A DNA stretch of 64,000 nt from the NCBI GenBank assembly GCA_947591605.1, contig CANQDF010000006.1:23816-87815 (forward strand), given 5' to 3'. Under the pieces are notes generated by a model. The model had not been told where the DNA came from, made no database searches, and saw only the letters and a program-made list of their open reading frames with translations. Below are positions 63,743-64,000 of the stretch, piece after piece (the first letter of the stretch is position 1; each line of letters begins with the position of its first letter). This DNA comes from an uncultured Clostridia bacterium (GTDB lineage Bacteria > Bacillota > Clostridia > Lachnospirales > CAG-274). Position numbers and translations under genes: made by a program.

Positions 63743-64000
63743 CCGCTGAAAAAGTGCTGTGTTTACGGGATTTTTTAGCCTTTGGGTGGTAGCGGTGGTG
63801 AGTAGAATTAACCGTGAAAACTGCTCTGTCGGAACTTATCAACCGTTTTGATTGGAGGGTTGGGTAGGTTATTTAGATGTTAGAGGGTCAAGTAGGCTGG
63901 TTGGATGTTTTTTTCGGTGGGGTTGAGTTAGTTGTTTAGATAAAAATGCCTGAGGGCTTACTTTATTTAGAGTCGAAAAGCGATGAAATAACTACAAGAT
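63743..64000. other. Downstream region without a gene
   Basis: No open frame of note. TTATTTAGATGTTAGAG (near 63870) also occurs near 58957, and GGGCTTACTTTATTTAG (near 63956) resembles the right arm of the R2 hairpin, so degraded repeat material is likely. Confidence 0.4.

Noticed and set aside
63743..64000. Repeated TTAGATGTTAGAG-type words as a tandem array
   Set aside because: Only loosely repeated, with no regular period; treated as degraded repeat material.

Overview
The window looks like chromosomal DNA of an anaerobic Gram-positive Clostridia (Bacillota). The main indications are the infC-rpmI-rplT order, a complete mreBCD-pbp2-minCDE-rodA-mgsA cell-shape cluster, a long-form ribosome hibernation factor, an AbrB/SpoVT-type regulator, lipoproteins, an S-layer-homology domain and a sortase-type (LPGTG) surface protein. 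The genus cannot be fixed from sequence alone. Most genes have moderate GC and many AGG/ATA codons. A few stretches (35.2-36.0, 57.8-59.0 and 62.0-62.4 kb) are distinctly AT-rich.

Layout. At 0-7.1 kb there is a partial beta-propeller protein, the IF3/L35/L20 operon with its leader, tRNA-Gly, an aconitase-family hydratase and a secreted SGNH esterase with an SLH-like tail. At 7.4-9.9 kb a Zn/Cd-type P-ATPase and its ArsR/CzrA-like repressor lie leftward behind a strong promoter with operator-like repeats. At 10.4-21.2 kb, all leftward, are an Mbl-like actin, a c-di-GMP protein (GGDEF/EAL), a TPR membrane protein, a MoxR-DUF58-transglutaminase operon and an NlpC/P60 peptidase. At 21.5-25.8 kb there is an ABC importer (binding protein, permease, ATPase) followed by two lipoproteins. 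At 25.9-34.9 kb are an aminotransferase, a stalk-domain protein and a 2167-residue LPGTG adhesin. At 35-42.3 kb are a gene-poor stretch with DnaA boxes, hpf, two unrecognised proteins, a GNAT enzyme, a radical SAM protein, DUF4364, AbrB and a DUF1624 membrane protein. At 42.5-52 kb mscL and the shape/division cluster run leftward. At 52.3-57.7 kb are DUF1385-prmC-prfA-glgP. At 57.8-63.7 kb is an accessory-looking strip with an AT-rich membrane gene, a TfoX remnant, an OPT transporter interrupted by an in-frame UGA, a PqqD-like protein and an RlmD-type rRNA methyltransferase.

The most unusual signal is non-coding. One modular, hairpin-bearing intergenic element (called R2 here) is present in five recognisable versions, at about 35.1, 36.8, 39.1, 58.0 and 61.9 kb. 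Each points toward the gene downstream of it, and internal hairpins are present in some copies and absent from others. A second structured repeat (R1) occurs at 7.2 and 10.1 kb with a conserved backbone and completely different inserted hairpins. Two dense clusters of DnaA-box 9-mers (35.78-35.86 and 39.24-39.32 kb) lie in the same neighbourhood as three of the R2 copies, although no dnaA gene is visible. All functional statements rest on motif recognition by eye; no database search was run.
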